64,000 nucleotides of DNA, taken from Bog-473 sp963711065. Its GTDB lineage: Bacteria > Actinomycetota > Acidimicrobiia > Acidimicrobiales > RAAP-2. The translations under genes were made by a program, and so were the position numbers. The notes under the pieces were generated by a model. It worked only from the letters and a program-made list of their open reading frames with translations. It searched no databases and had not been told where the DNA came from. This document shows positions 49,573-59,410 of the stretch, in pieces; within the stretch, counting starts at the first letter, position 1; every line of letters begins with the position of its first letter. The stretch spans positions 1 to 64,000 of the forward strand of contig CAVQCO010000006.1 in assembly GCA_963711065.1 (NCBI GenBank), read 5' to 3'.

Positions 49573-50919
49573 ATGACCGACACGATCGAGCCCGTCGCAC
49601 CCGACGACAGATCGGACTCCACGTCTTTCACCCCCACCGATCCTGACAGCGCCGTCTCCCCCGACGAGCTCGTCGTCCTGGCGCCCGACGTCCTCGCTGA
49701 ATCCCTCCCTGACTACCTGCGGGCGTGGGCGAAGAGGATCCGCGGCGGCGAGAGCGGCGCGCTGCCCATCATCGTCGGGCTGATCGTCATCAGCATCTTC
49801 TTCGCGGCGAAGTCGAGCGCCTTCCTGACGTCGACCAACATCGTCAACCTCTTCGTGCAGTCGACCTTCATCATCCTGCTGGGGATGGCCGAGCTCTACG
49901 CCCTCATCCTCAGCGAGATCGACCTTTCCGTCGGCTACGTCGGCGCGGTCGGGGCATCCATCGCCATGGCCCTTATCGGTGCGCCCCAGAACTGGGTCTG
50001 GTGGGCCGGGCTCATCGTCGGCATGGCGGCGTGCTTCCTGATCGGCGCCTTCCAGGGCACCATCATCACCCGGCTGCGGATCCCGTCGTTCGTGGTGACC
50101 CTCGCCGGCCTCCTCGGGTGGCAGGGCGTCCTGATCTACGTCTTCGACACCGACAAGGGCGCCGTCGGGGGCGTGATCACGGTCTCGAACAACATCATCG
50201 ACGACCTCGTCAGTGGCAGCATGACCCCGGCGGCGGGGTGGATCCTCCTCGTGCTGCTCGTTGCCCTGTACGCCGTCGTCACGGTGGTCCGCACCTCGCG
50301 GCGTCGTGCGCGGGGACTCACCACTCCACCGCTCAGCATCACGCTCCTCACGGTCGGCGCGGTCGGCATCGCCGGGGCGGTGCTGGTTTTCATCTGCAAC
50401 CGCAACCGGGGCATCGCGAGCGCCCCCGTCAACGGGGTTCCGTGGGTCATACCGTTCGTGCTGGTGGTATTGCTCGTCCAATCGTTCGTGCTCGCCCGCA
50501 CCAGGCTCGGGCGCTACATGTACGCCATCGGCGCGAGCCCCGAGGCGGCACGGCGGGCCGGTATCCACGTGGCGCGGATCCGGACGATCGCGTTCGCGCT
50601 CTGCAGTCTTACCGCCGGCCTGGCGGCCGTGGTCTACGCATCCCGCCTCGGCTCCATCACGATCGGCTTCGACGGCGGCACATACGTGCTGTACGCCGTC
50701 GCCGCCGCGGTCATCGGCGGGGCCAGTCTCTTCGGAGGCTACGGCAAGCCCATCCACCCGCTGCTCGGTGGCCTCGTCATCGCGACACTGAACAACGGGC
50801 TCGCCCTGCTGAACATCACGACGGCCGGGACGGACGTCGCCACCGCCGTCGTCCTCCTCGTCGCGGTGGCCGTCGACGCCACGCTCCGGCGCCGGAGTCG
50901 CGTCGGCGCGGGGGGCTGA
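49573..50919 (+). CDS. sugar ABC transporter permease
   Basis: The 448-residue permease of the branched-chain amino acid/ribose type (BPD_transp_2) has about ten helices, ILLGMAELYALILSEIDLSVGYVGAVGASIA in the first half and RAGIHVARIRTIAFALCSLTAGLAAVVYASRLGS in the second. The coupling motif GASPEAARRAGIHV is typical. A charged, acidic N-terminus (1-60) is unusual. It works with the ATPase and binding protein just upstream. The motif set fits pentose or ribose-like sugars, not certain. Confidence 0.88.
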   Translation: MTDTIEPVAPDDRSDSTSFTPTDPDSAVSPDELVVLAPDVLAESLPDYLRAWAKRIRGGESGALPIIVGLIVISIFFAAKSSAFLTSTNIVNLFVQSTFIILLGMAELYALILSEIDLSVGYVGAVGASIAMALIGAPQNWVWWAGLIVGMAACFLIGAFQGTIITRLRIPSFVVTLAGLLGWQGVLIYVFDTDKGAVGGVITVSNNIIDDLVSGSMTPAAGWILLVLLVALYAVVTVVRTSRRRARGLTTPPLSITLLTVGAVGIAGAVLVFICNRNRGIASAPVNGVPWVIPFVLVVLLVQSFVLARTRLGRYMYAIGASPEAARRAGIHVARIRTIAFALCSLTAGLAAVVYASRLGSITIGFDGGTYVLYAVAAAVIGGASLFGGYGKPIHPLLGGLVIATLNNGLALLNITTAGTDVATAVVLLVAVAVDATLRRRSRVGAGG

Positions 50920-50947
50920 CGCCGCGGCAGCCCTGGGCCATTCCGGC

Positions 50948-52559
50948 ATGAGGCGGCCAAGAGCGACCTGGGTCGACGTCTGGTCCGTGCTCGCGCTGAT
51001 CACGCTCGTCGCGACCGCCCCGGTGCTCGCGGCGGCGACCGCCACGGCGTCGCCCGCCGTCGGCCCGTCGTGGACCGTGTACCACGGCGCCCCGGCCGGG
51101 ACGGGCGTGGCGGTCGGCGTCTCGTCGGTCACCGTCTCCTCGCCGGCCTGGACGTCGCCGGCCCTCGACGGCCAGCTCTACGGCGAGCCGCTCGCCTCGG
51201 GCGGGCGCATCTTCGTCGCCACCGAGAACGACACCGTCGACGCCCTGTCGGCGGCCAGCGGCGCGGTCGAGTGGTCGCGCCACCTCGGCACGCCCGTGCC
51301 CTCGGGGTCGCTCCCCTGCGGCAACATCTCCCCCACGGTCGGGATCACGGGCACCCCCGTGATCGACCCGCGCACGCGGCGAGCTCTTCGTGGTCGCCGA
51401 CGAGCTCGTCGGCGGCAACCCGGCGCACGAGCTGGTCGGCCTGGACGCGGCGACGGGCAAGACCGAGCTGACCCAGGACGTCGACCCGGCGGGCTCCACC
51501 CCGGCCGCCCTGCTGCAGCGCACGGGCCTCACGCTCGACGGCGGGCGCGTGGTGTTCGGCTACGGCGGCAACTACGGCGACTGCGGGTCCTACCGCGGCT
51601 GGGTGCTGGCGGTGCCCGAGGCGGGCGGCGCACCGGCCGAGTTCGCCGTCGACTCCGGTCCGGGCGAGCGGGAGGGCGCCATCTGGATGGGCGGGGCGGC
51701 CCCGGTCGTCGACGCGGCCGGCGACGTCTGGGTCACCGCCGGCAACGGCTCGGTGACGTCGGGCGGCCACGCCTACGACAACAGCGACTCGGTGCTCGAG
51801 CTGTCGCCGTCGCTCACCCTGCTGCAGTACTTCGCGCCGTCGTCGTGGGCCGCGAACAACGCGGCGGACCTCGACCTGTCGACCGCCCCCGCCCTCCTCG
51901 GCGACGGGCAGGTGGTGGCGGCGGGCAAGACGCGGGCCGTGTACCTGCTCAACGGGTCCTCCCTCGGCGGCATCGGCGGCCAGGCGTCGTCGCTGGCCGG
52001 CGCCTGCGGCGACGACATCGACGGGGGCGTCGCCGTGGTGGGCACGACCGTGTACCTGCCCTGCCTCAGCGGCACCATCGCCGTGCAGGCGTCGTCGTCC
52101 CCGGCCGGTCTCCACCTCCTCTGGAGCGCCTCCGCCGGCGGAGGACCTCCCATCGTGGCGGCCGGCCTGGTCTGGACGATCGGCCAGAACGGGGTGCTCT
52201 ACGCCCTCAACCCCTCCAGCGGCGCCGTGGTCGAGCGGGCGAGCGTCGGGGCGCCGGCCAACCACTTCCCCACCCCCTCGGTGGGCGACGGGCTGCTGCT
52301 GGCCCCGGCGGCGGACCGGGTGGTCGCGTTCGCGGCGTCCGCCCCCGCGGCGGGGGCGGGGACGAGCACCAGCACGAGTACGAGCACCACCGCGGCACGC
52401 GCGACGACCACCGTGCCGGCGACCACGACCTCTGCTCCTGCTCCCGCGGGCGGCTCGGGCGGCTGGGTCACCGCCGCCGCGGTGATCGGCGGCCTCGCCG
52501 TCGCCGGTGGGCTCACCTGGCTCCCGGTGCGGCGCCGACGCACCCGGCGCGGTCAGTGA
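50948..52559 (+). pseudogene. secreted PQQ-like beta-propeller protein, frameshifted
   Basis: From ATG 50948 the first part has a signal/anchor (WSVLALITLVATAPVLAAA) and propeller repeats (GQLYGEPLASGGRIFVATENDTVDALSAASGAVEW) up to GITGTPVIDP. Near 51370-51378 the frame changes: one extra base turns an expected P-x-T-G-E-L-F-V-V into a read-through. The second frame continues with VADELVGGNPAHELVGLDAATG, further repeats (GLVWTIGQNGVLYALNPSSG), a Thr/Ser-rich linker, a membrane helix (AAAVIGGLAVAGGLTWLPV) and RRRRTRR. The layout resembles a surface-anchored propeller. The insertion may be an assembly error or a real inactivation. Confidence 0.78.
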
Positions 52560-52840
52560 GCGGACACCAGCACCTCGAACAGCGTGCCCAGACCGGCGAG
52601 GACGAGCGAGCCCGCCAGGACGACCGCCGTCACCTTGACCAGCGGCCGACGCATGGGCTCCCATTCCCCGACGTCGGCGAACTGGTCCAGCACACCTTCG
52701 TCGGCCTCGGCCCACGCGGGCTCCGGGGGTGGCCGGTCGTCGAGCGGCCGGGGCTCGCGGGTGGCGATGTAGCCGATGAAGGGCGCCAGGCCCTCGGGGA
52801 AGTGGGGCTGCGGCGGTCCAGGGAGATGGCCCTGCATCAT
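52553..52840 (-). CDS. small membrane protein, hypothetical
   Basis: The 95-residue protein has a Pro-rich cytoplasmic N-terminus (HLPGPPQPHFPEGLAPFIGYIATREPRPLDDRPPPEP) and one C-terminal helix (VTAVVLAGSLVLAGLGTLFEVLV). Its 3' end overlaps the last seven bases of the propeller gene. Starts at 52840 or 52837 are possible. Family unknown. Confidence 0.55.
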   Translation of the reverse strand: MMQGHLPGPPQPHFPEGLAPFIGYIATREPRPLDDRPPPEPAWAEADEGVLDQFADVGEWEPMRRPLVKVTAVVLAGSLVLAGLGTLFEVLVSAH

Positions 52841-52897
52841 CCGCCACCTTAGACCTGCCCACCCGGGTCACGGCGGCTCACGGTCTACCCTCGGTCC

Positions 52898-55183
52898 ATG
52901 GACCAACCCCAGCAGATCGGGCTCACGGTGGCCGAGTCGACGCCGCGCTTCCCCCGCGAGCCGAAGCCGCCGGCCGGCGCGCCCAACGTCGTCGTCATCG
53001 TGCTCGACGACACCGGCTTCGGCCACCTGGGCGCCTTCGGCTCCGACATCGGAACGCCGCACCTGGACGCCCTCGCGTCGGGTGGCGCGCCCTTCAACCG
53101 CTTCCACGTCACGTCCCTCTGCTCGCCCACCCGGGCCTCGTTCTTCACGGGCCGGAACCACCACGCGGTGGGCATGGGCTTCCTGGCCGACATCCCGCTC
53201 GCCTTCCCCGGCTACCACGCCCGGCTGCCCAAGTCCGCCGCCGCGCTGCCCCGCCTGCTGCGCGACGCGGGCTACTCCACGCTGGCCGTCGGCAAGTGGC
53301 ACCTCACACCCCGGGGACACCGCTCGGCCGCCGGCCCCTTCGAGACCTGGCCCCTCGGCCTCGGGTTCGAGCGCTACTACGGCTTCCTGCAGGGCGACAC
53401 GAACCAGTGGGCCCCGAACCTCGTCTGCGACAACCACTACGTCGACGCGCCGCGCCGCCCCGAGGACGGCTACCACCTGAGCGAGGACCTGGGCGACCAG
53501 GCCGTGCGCATGGTCCACGACCAGCAGCAGGCCGCGCCGGGCAAGCCGTTCTTCTTGTACTTCGCGCTCGGCGCCATGCACGCGCCGCACCACGTCGCGC
53601 CCGAGTGGGTCGAGCCGTACCGCGGCGTCTTCGACAAGGGGTGGGACGCCTGGCGCGAGGAGCTCTTCGCCCGCCAGGTCGCCTCGGGGATGGTCCCGCA
53701 GGGCACCGTCCTCACGACGCGCCCCACATGGGTGCAGGCCTGGAGCGCGCTCTCGGCGGACGAGCGGCGACTGCTCGCCCGCCAGCAGGAGGTCTTCGCC
53801 GGCTTCCTGACCCACACCGATGCCCAGATCGGCCGGGTGCTCTCGTCGCTCGAGAGCCTCGGGGCGATGGACAACACCCTCGTCATGGTGTTCTCGGACA
53901 ACGGCGCCAGCGCCGAGGGGGGCACGATCGGCAGCGCCAACGAGCACCGGTTCAGCTCGCACCTGCGCGAGTCCCTGGCCGACAACCTCGCCCACTTCGA
54001 CGACTGGGGCGGGACCACCACCTACAACCACTACGCCTGGGCCTGGGCGTGGGCCGGCAACACCCCGCACAAGCTCTGGAAGCGCTACACCTGGCTGGGC
54101 GGCACGCGCACGCCGCTGATCGTGCACTGGGGCGACCGCATCGCTCGCCCGGGCACGGTGCGGTCCCAGTTCGCGCACGCCATCGACCTCATGCCCACGA
54201 TCATGGCCGCGGCCGGGCTGGAGGTCCCCGAGGTCGTGGACGGCGTGACCCAGCAGGCGCTCGACGGGGCCAGCCTGCTGGCCGCGCTGGAGGATCCCGG
54301 CGTGGCGGAGCTCCGGCCCACGCAGTACTTCGAGATGATGGGCTCGCGCTCCATCTACCACGAGGGGTGGAAGGCGACGACAGACCACATCAGCACGGGC
54401 GTCCGCGACGAGGAGGAGCTCGCCACCGGCAGCCGCGACTTCGCCCAGGACCGCTGGGAGCTGTTCGACCTCGCCGCGGACTTCTCCGAGGCGGTCGACG
54501 TGGCGGACGCCCACCCCGACCGGGTGCGCGCCATGGAGGAGCTGTGGTCCGCCGAGGCGGCGCGGAACAACGTCCTGCCGATCTCCGACGCCCTGGCCGA
54601 GCGCTTCGGCGGCTTCATCCCCGCGCCCTGGCCCGCGGGCCCGTCGGGCACCTACCGGCCCGGCGGCGGCGCCGTGGCCGACGAGGCGCTCCCCCTCCTG
54701 TGGGGCGGCTTCCGCATGACGGCCGCCGTCGACGCCGGCCCGGGGACCGCCGAGGGCGTGATCTTCGCGCTGGGCGACTGGTTCGGCGGCTGGGCCCTCT
54801 ACGCCGTGCACGGCGTCGTCCACTTCACGTTCGCCCGGGCCGGGGACGCGATCGAGCTCGCCACCCCGTCGGGCCTCGAACCCGGCCGCCACGAGGTCGC
54901 GGTGCTCTACGAGGTCGAGGCGCCCGGCACGGCGGGCCGCATGGCCCTGTTCGTCGACGGCGTCGGGGTCGACGAGACGACCCTCGAGGGCCCCCTCCCC
55001 CTCGCCCTGCAACACGGCGGCGCCGGGCTCCGGCTCGGACGCGACACCGGGTTGCCCGTCTCGGCGCGCTACACGCCGCCGGCGCCGTTCACGGGCACGG
55101 TGCACGAGCTGCGCATCGACGCGCCGGGTTCACCCGAGGCCGACCGTGCGCACGAGCTGCGCGCCGCGCTGCACGCAGACTGA
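52898..55183 (+). CDS. arylsulfatase, formylglycine-type
   Basis: The 761-residue sulfatase has metal-binding Asp residues (VVVIVLDDTGFGHLGAFG, D37/D38) and the formylglycine motif C75-S-P-T-R. Later conserved regions are GKWHLTPRG, HAPHHVAPEWVEPY and VFSDNGAS. A C-terminal region (about 560-761) with strand-rich repeats resembles the jelly-roll part of large sulfatases. It hydrolyses sulfate esters; no N-terminal signal is seen, and no sulfatase-modifying enzyme is in the window. The stop overlaps the PPOX gene start by one base (TGATG). Confidence 0.9.
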   Translation: MDQPQQIGLTVAESTPRFPREPKPPAGAPNVVVIVLDDTGFGHLGAFGSDIGTPHLDALASGGAPFNRFHVTSLCSPTRASFFTGRNHHAVGMGFLADIPLAFPGYHARLPKSAAALPRLLRDAGYSTLAVGKWHLTPRGHRSAAGPFETWPLGLGFERYYGFLQGDTNQWAPNLVCDNHYVDAPRRPEDGYHLSEDLGDQAVRMVHDQQQAAPGKPFFLYFALGAMHAPHHVAPEWVEPYRGVFDKGWDAWREELFARQVASGMVPQGTVLTTRPTWVQAWSALSADERRLLARQQEVFAGFLTHTDAQIGRVLSSLESLGAMDNTLVMVFSDNGASAEGGTIGSANEHRFSSHLRESLADNLAHFDDWGGTTTYNHYAWAWAWAGNTPHKLWKRYTWLGGTRTPLIVHWGDRIARPGTVRSQFAHAIDLMPTIMAAAGLEVPEVVDGVTQQALDGASLLAALEDPGVAELRPTQYFEMMGSRSIYHEGWKATTDHISTGVRDEEELATGSRDFAQDRWELFDLAADFSEAVDVADAHPDRVRAMEELWSAEAARNNVLPISDALAERFGGFIPAPWPAGPSGTYRPGGGAVADEALPLLWGGFRMTAAVDAGPGTAEGVIFALGDWFGGWALYAVHGVVHFTFARAGDAIELATPSGLEPGRHEVAVLYEVEAPGTAGRMALFVDGVGVDETTLEGPLPLALQHGGAGLRLGRDTGLPVSARYTPPAPFTGTVHELRIDAPGSPEADRAHELRAALHAD

Positions 55184-55599
55184 TGCCGCCGCTCGGAGCA
55201 CCCGTGCGCGATGCGATCGAGGGTGGCCACCTGGCGCACCTGGTGACGCTCAACCCCGACGGCAGTCCGCAGGTCACCGTCGTCTGGATCGGGCTCGACG
55301 GCGACGAGGTCGTGGCCGGACACCTTTTCAACCACAAGAAGCTGCGCAACGTGGCGCGCGACCCGCGGGTGGCGCTCTCACTCGAGACGGGACGCCCCGG
55401 CCCCGGCGGCCTCGCCGAGTACTTGGTGCTCTACGGCACGGCCCGGGTCACCGACCGCGGCGCGCCCGAGCTCCTGCAGACGTTGGCGCACCGCTACATC
55501 GGTCCGGGCGTGCGGTTCCCGCCCATGGACGACCCGCCGCCCGGCTACGTCCTGCGGATCAGCATCGAGCGTGTCGCCGGCAACGGCGACTGGGGCTGA
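55183..55599 (+). CDS. PPOX-class F420-dependent oxidoreductase-like protein
   Basis: The 138-residue split-barrel protein has the pattern LVTLNPDGSPQVTVVWIGLDGDEVVAGHLFNHKKLRNVARDPRVALSLE followed by EYLVLYGTARVTDRGAPELL. Family members use F420 or FMN to reduce small molecules, and this small form is common in F420-making actinobacteria. ATG 55183 sits on the last base of the sulfatase stop, so it is coupled. Substrate unknown. Confidence 0.85.
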   Translation: MPPLGAPVRDAIEGGHLAHLVTLNPDGSPQVTVVWIGLDGDEVVAGHLFNHKKLRNVARDPRVALSLETGRPGPGGLAEYLVLYGTARVTDRGAPELLQTLAHRYIGPGVRFPPMDDPPPGYVLRISIERVAGNGDWG

Positions 55600-55614
55600 G
55601 CCGGCCGCCTCAGC

Positions 55615-56601
55615 TCACTCGCCCTCACGCACCCCTGCCAGCTCGCTCAGGTCCTCGATGCGCCACGAGCCCGGCGGCGCCCCCTCGGCCGCCGCCCGGA
55701 CGGCGAGACGCTGCAGCAGCGCGTTCACCGGCGTCGCCACGCCGTGGATCCGGCCCAGCAGCACGATCTCCCCGTTGAGGAACTCGGCCTCGATGGAGCC
55801 CGCCCCGCGGGCCAGGCTCTGCCAGCTCGACCCGCCCCGCCACTCGCCCGACTCGGTCGGCGACAACTGCAGGTTGTCGGCCCGGCGCGCGCGGTCCTCC
55901 TCCGAGCTGGCCACGTCGATCCCGGCCGCGGCGAGGGCGGCGTTGCCCTCGCGCTGCGCCTCCTTGGCCAGCGCGCTGAACCGGCCCTCAGGACCGCACA
56001 GCGCCTCGACCGCGTTGGCCAGGTTCATGAGCAGCTTGCGGTACTTCCAGCGCATGATGTCGGGGCGGGCGACGGACTGGAAGGACGTGGTCGCGATGGC
56101 GTCGGCGATGCCCTGGCCCAGGCCGTCGTCGCCGCCCGGGAAGCGACCCAGGTCGAGCATCCCGGACACGGGCGCCGAGTGCAGCTGGACGACGCCGGGA
56201 CGCAGTTGGGTGGCGGGGCACATGACGCACATGGCGAAGGTGTTCGGGAAGTGGCGCAGCACGCGGCGCTCGTTCTCCACCCCGTTCTGCATGCAGACCA
56301 CCGGCGTGGCCGGCGGCGCCACCGTGAGCTGCGTGAGCGCGTGGTCGGTGTGCTGCCCCTTCACGGCCAGCAGCACCACGGTGTCCTCGGCCGCCTGCTC
56401 GTCCCACGCCACCTCGGCCGGTTCGGCGACCGTCGGGATGGGGAGGGTCACCGTCTCGTCCGGTGCCTCGAGCACGAGGCCCGACCGCAGGGCGCGGCCG
56501 TGCTCCCCCCGGGCGACCAGGGTCACCTCGAAGCCCTTCTGGTGGAGGCGGGCGCCGACTGCGCCCCCGATTGCACCGGCACCCAGGACGACGAAGCGCA
56601 T
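55615..56601 (-). CDS. 2-dehydropantoate 2-reductase family protein
   Basis: The 328-residue ketopantoate-reductase-like protein has the NADPH-binding start RFVVLGAGAIGGAVGARLHQKG, VCMQNGVENERR, the conserved Lys in DIMRWKYRKLLMNLANAVEAL and a late GSIEAEFLNGEIVLLGRIHGVATPVN with the catalytic Glu. It reduces 2-oxo acids such as ketopantoate for pantothenate synthesis, or an analogue. ATG 56601 fits the family start; the open frame upstream lacks the family. It is divergent from the DUF2236 gene. Confidence 0.87.
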   Translation of the reverse strand: MRFVVLGAGAIGGAVGARLHQKGFEVTLVARGEHGRALRSGLVLEAPDETVTLPIPTVAEPAEVAWDEQAAEDTVVLLAVKGQHTDHALTQLTVAPPATPVVCMQNGVENERRVLRHFPNTFAMCVMCPATQLRPGVVQLHSAPVSGMLDLGRFPGGDDGLGQGIADAIATTSFQSVARPDIMRWKYRKLLMNLANAVEALCGPEGRFSALAKEAQREGNAALAAAGIDVASSEEDRARRADNLQLSPTESGEWRGGSSWQSLARGAGSIEAEFLNGEIVLLGRIHGVATPVNALLQRLAVRAAAEGAPPGSWRIEDLSELAGVREGE

Positions 56602-56635
56602 GGGGAGCACTTTGCCACGTGCCAAGCTCTGGCCC

Positions 56636-57568
56636 ATGGCCTCGCGCAACCCGGTCGAGCGCGCCGCCTCCCTCGGCGGCGCCGTCGCCGTCGCCCCGTT
56701 GCGCCTCGTGGGCGGCCTGGCGTCGCCCGCCCGCGGCGGCATGGCACGCAACGTCCGGCGGGCCATCGGGATCAATGAGGAGCGGCCGGCGATCGCCACG
56801 GACCCGGACGAGGCCTACCTGGCGCCCGACGGCGTGGCCCGCCTCGTGCACGCCGACCTCCCCTCCATGCTCATCGGCGGCGTCACTGCGCTCCTCCTCC
56901 AGATGCTCCACCCGCTGGCCATGGCCGGCGTGGCCGAGCACTCGGGCTACCGGGAGGACCCGCTGGGCCGCCTGCGGCGCACGGCGGCCTTCGTCGCGGC
57001 CACGACGTTCGGCACGACGGCGGAGGCGGAGGCCGCCATCGAGCAGGTGCAGCGGGTGCACCGGCGCGTCAGGGGAACCGCGCCCGACGGCCGGTCGTAC
57101 TCGGCCGAGGATCCCGAACTGGTCACCTTCATCCACGTGGCCGAGGTCTCGAGCTTCCTCGCCTCGGCGCGCCGCTACGGGCCCCGGCCGCTCACGCCCG
57201 AGCAGTGCGACCGCTACTACGAGGAGGTGGCGCCGGTCGCCTACGCCCTCGGGGCGACCTGGGCCCCGCGCTCGGTCGACGAAGTGGAGAGCTATCTGCT
57301 GCGGGTGCGCCCCGACCTCAACGCGGGGCCGCAGGCCCGCGCGGCGCGGGACTGGCTCGTGCGCGGCGTGGCCCGGCGGCCCACCGAGCGCGCCGTCTAT
57401 TCCCTGGTGCTGGCGGCCTCTTTCGGCGTGCTCCCCGACTGGGCCCGCCGCGAGCTCGGGCTGTCCCTCGCGGGCCCCCTCGACCTCTTCGTCGACTCGG
57501 CGGCCGTGACGCCGCTCGCCCGCGGGCTCTCCGCCGCCGTGCGCTGGATGGTGGCGCCGCCCGGCTGA
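56636..57568 (+). CDS. DUF2236 (MpaB-like) oxygenase family protein
   Basis: The 310-residue protein has a pattern typical of DUF2236: LVHADLPSMLIGGVTALLLQMLHPLAMAGVAEHSGYREDPLGRLRRTAAFVAATTFGTTAEA, then RRVRGTAPDGRSYSAEDPELVTFIHVAEVSSFL. These have a haem-like helical bundle and include a fungal mycophenolic acid cluster oxygenase (MpaB). The His and Arg that would hold the cofactor are present (HPLAM, VHRRV, IHVAEV). ATG 56636 starts 34 bases from the divergent ketopantoate-reductase gene. Confidence 0.84.
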   Translation: MASRNPVERAASLGGAVAVAPLRLVGGLASPARGGMARNVRRAIGINEERPAIATDPDEAYLAPDGVARLVHADLPSMLIGGVTALLLQMLHPLAMAGVAEHSGYREDPLGRLRRTAAFVAATTFGTTAEAEAAIEQVQRVHRRVRGTAPDGRSYSAEDPELVTFIHVAEVSSFLASARRYGPRPLTPEQCDRYYEEVAPVAYALGATWAPRSVDEVESYLLRVRPDLNAGPQARAARDWLVRGVARRPTERAVYSLVLAASFGVLPDWARRELGLSLAGPLDLFVDSAAVTPLARGLSAAVRWMVAPPG

Positions 57569-57572
57569 GCCC

Positions 57573-58313
57573 TCAGGTGGCGATCGTCAGGCCGCCGTCG
57601 ACGGCGACGACCTGACCGGTCACGTAGGCCGCCGTGGCCAGCGCCACGATCACCTCGGCCACGTCCTCGGGCTGACCCGAGCGCCGCAGCGGGGCCACCT
57701 GGCGCACGGCCTCGCGCACGAAGTCCCAGTCCTCGGTCCAGGGCGTGTCGACGAGGCCGGGTGCCACGGCGTTCACCCGGACCTCGGGCCCGACCACCTT
57801 GGCCAGGAGCACCGTCATGTGGTTGAGCGCAGCCTTGCTGGCGGCGTAGGGGATGGAGGAGCCCGTGGGGCGCAGGCCGGCGATGGACGCCACGTTGACG
57901 ATCGAACCGTGCGCCTCGCGCAGGGCGGGCATCGCCGCCACCGACATGGCCCACGTGCCGAACACGTTCACCTCGAAGATGCGCCGCCAGACCTCGACGT
58001 CGGCCGCGGCGAGGTCGTGGTGCGGGATCAGCGCGGTGGTCCCGGCGTTGTTCACCAGCGTGTCGAGGCGGCCCCACCGCTGCAGGGCGGCGTGCACCAG
58101 GCGGCCACCGAACGCGGGGTCGGTGATGTCGCCCTGCAGGTACAGCGCGTCGGGCAGCGCCGCCGCCACCGCCTGGCCCTCGTCGACCGTGCGCGACGAG
58201 TTGACCAGCACGGCCGCGCCGGCGGCGGCGAAGGCCCGGGCCGTGGCCGCGCCGATCCCGCTCGACGAACCCGTCACCGCGACGACGCGGCCGTCGAGGG
58301 GCGCCGGGCTCAT
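57573..58313 (-). CDS. short-chain dehydrogenase/reductase
   Basis: The 246-residue SDR has the NAD(P) motif VVAVTGSSSGIGAATARAFA, NNAGTTALI and the active-site Ser and Tyr-x3-Lys (VNVASIAGLRPTGSSIPYAASKAAL). It ends GGLTIAT, typical of FabG-like enzymes. The substrate is not evident. ATG 58313 is favoured by the GAGGTGG site upstream; GTG 58322 also lies in frame. The gene is downstream of the aldose epimerase gene on the same strand, with ten bases between stop and start, so they are probably co-transcribed. Confidence 0.88.
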   Translation of the reverse strand: MSPAPLDGRVVAVTGSSSGIGAATARAFAAAGAAVLVNSSRTVDEGQAVAAALPDALYLQGDITDPAFGGRLVHAALQRWGRLDTLVNNAGTTALIPHHDLAAADVEVWRRIFEVNVFGTWAMSVAAMPALREAHGSIVNVASIAGLRPTGSSIPYAASKAALNHMTVLLAKVVGPEVRVNAVAPGLVDTPWTEDWDFVREAVRQVAPLRRSGQPEDVAEVIVALATAAYVTGQVVAVDGGLTIAT

Positions 58314-58323
58314 CGCCGCCACC

Positions 58324-59268
58324 TCACCGCGGGGTGATGCCCCAGCGGGCCGTCCACTCTTGGCCTGGTTGGAGGTCGATGACGTCCTTGCCGGTGCGCA
58401 ACGCGTTGGGGGGACACGTCATCGGCTCAATGGCCACGGCGCGCCGGCGCCGTTGCACCTCACCCAGCGTGTCGCCCGTGTAGACCATGAGATAGGGGAA
58501 GCCCTGGTCGACCCACAGCGTGGCGCCGGTGACGCCGCCCGGCGCATCGAGGGTGGCCCGCGCCCTGCCGTCGGCGTCGCGCTCCAAGGTGGTGTAGGCC
58601 GTGTCGAGCACGGCCGGGCCCACGAAGCGCGAGGTGGTGAAGTCGCGCCCGGTGCCCTCGACCGGGGTGAGCGCACCCGTGGGCAGGCCCCGGTCGTCGA
58701 CGTCGAGGGTGTGGTGCGCCGGCACCCGCAGGATGGCCCCGTCGACGGTCTCCGGCCCCGCCGTGAGGTAGGGGTGGAACCCCAGGCCGAAGGGGATCGG
58801 CCCCTCGTCGAGCGACTGGGCCCGCGTCGTGAGGGTCAGGCCCTCGCGGCCGACGTGGTACTCGAGCTCGAGCAGGAGCGAGAACGGGTAGCCCGGCGAG
58901 GGATGGAGCTGTAGCCGCAGCGACAGCTGGTTCTGGTGCCTGGTCTGGAGCGTCCAGGGGAGCCAGCGCACGAGGCCGTGGATCGCGTTGCGCCGCTCCG
59001 GCTCGTCGAGGGCGGCCTGGGCCCGCACCCCGTTGAACTCGTAGCGTCCGTCGGCCAGGCGGTTCGGCCACGGGGCGAGCACCTGGCCCCGCCCCGAGTG
59101 CGACCACTCGTCGGGCCCGAAGCCGTCGACCACCTGGTGGTCCCCCACGTTGTAGGCGCGCAGGGTGGCGCCGACCTCGCAGACGACGACCTCCTGGCTG
59201 CCGTGCCCGATGCGCCACTGCTGGCCCGTGGGCGAGGCGACGGAGATCCTGGGCGTGCGGGCCGGCAT
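58324..59268 (-). CDS. aldose 1-epimerase family protein
   Basis: The 314-residue galactose-mutarotase-like protein has GQVLAPWPNRLADGRYEFNG, RNAIHGLVRWLPW (first catalytic His), PFGLGFHPYLTAG (second His) and VAIEPMTCPPNAL (catalytic Glu). It interconverts alpha and beta anomers of aldoses. It may serve the same sugar as the kinase/ABC locus, but it lies over 8 kb away. ATG 59268 fits the family start, with an SDR gene following. Confidence 0.88.
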   Translation of the reverse strand: MPARTPRISVASPTGQQWRIGHGSQEVVVCEVGATLRAYNVGDHQVVDGFGPDEWSHSGRGQVLAPWPNRLADGRYEFNGVRAQAALDEPERRNAIHGLVRWLPWTLQTRHQNQLSLRLQLHPSPGYPFSLLLELEYHVGREGLTLTTRAQSLDEGPIPFGLGFHPYLTAGPETVDGAILRVPAHHTLDVDDRGLPTGALTPVEGTGRDFTTSRFVGPAVLDTAYTTLERDADGRARATLDAPGGVTGATLWVDQGFPYLMVYTGDTLGEVQRRRRAVAIEPMTCPPNALRTGKDVIDLQPGQEWTARWGITPR

Positions 59269-59410
59269 TGCGAGTGAATTGAAGCAGACCAGGACCTCCG
59301 TATGGGTGAGGGGGTCGTCCGCCGGCGCGGTGAAGGCCCGGTGACCGCCGCACGAACGTCCGGTGACGGGGCCCGGCCCGGCCGATGGGCGGCCGATAGG
59401 GTGGTCGCAC
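59269..59410. promoter_or_regulatory. divergent promoter region of epimerase and surE
   Basis: The 142-base gap separates the two divergent genes and must hold both promoters. I see no clear operator or hairpin. The surE start lies within GTGGTCGCACGTGAGG. Confidence 0.35.
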
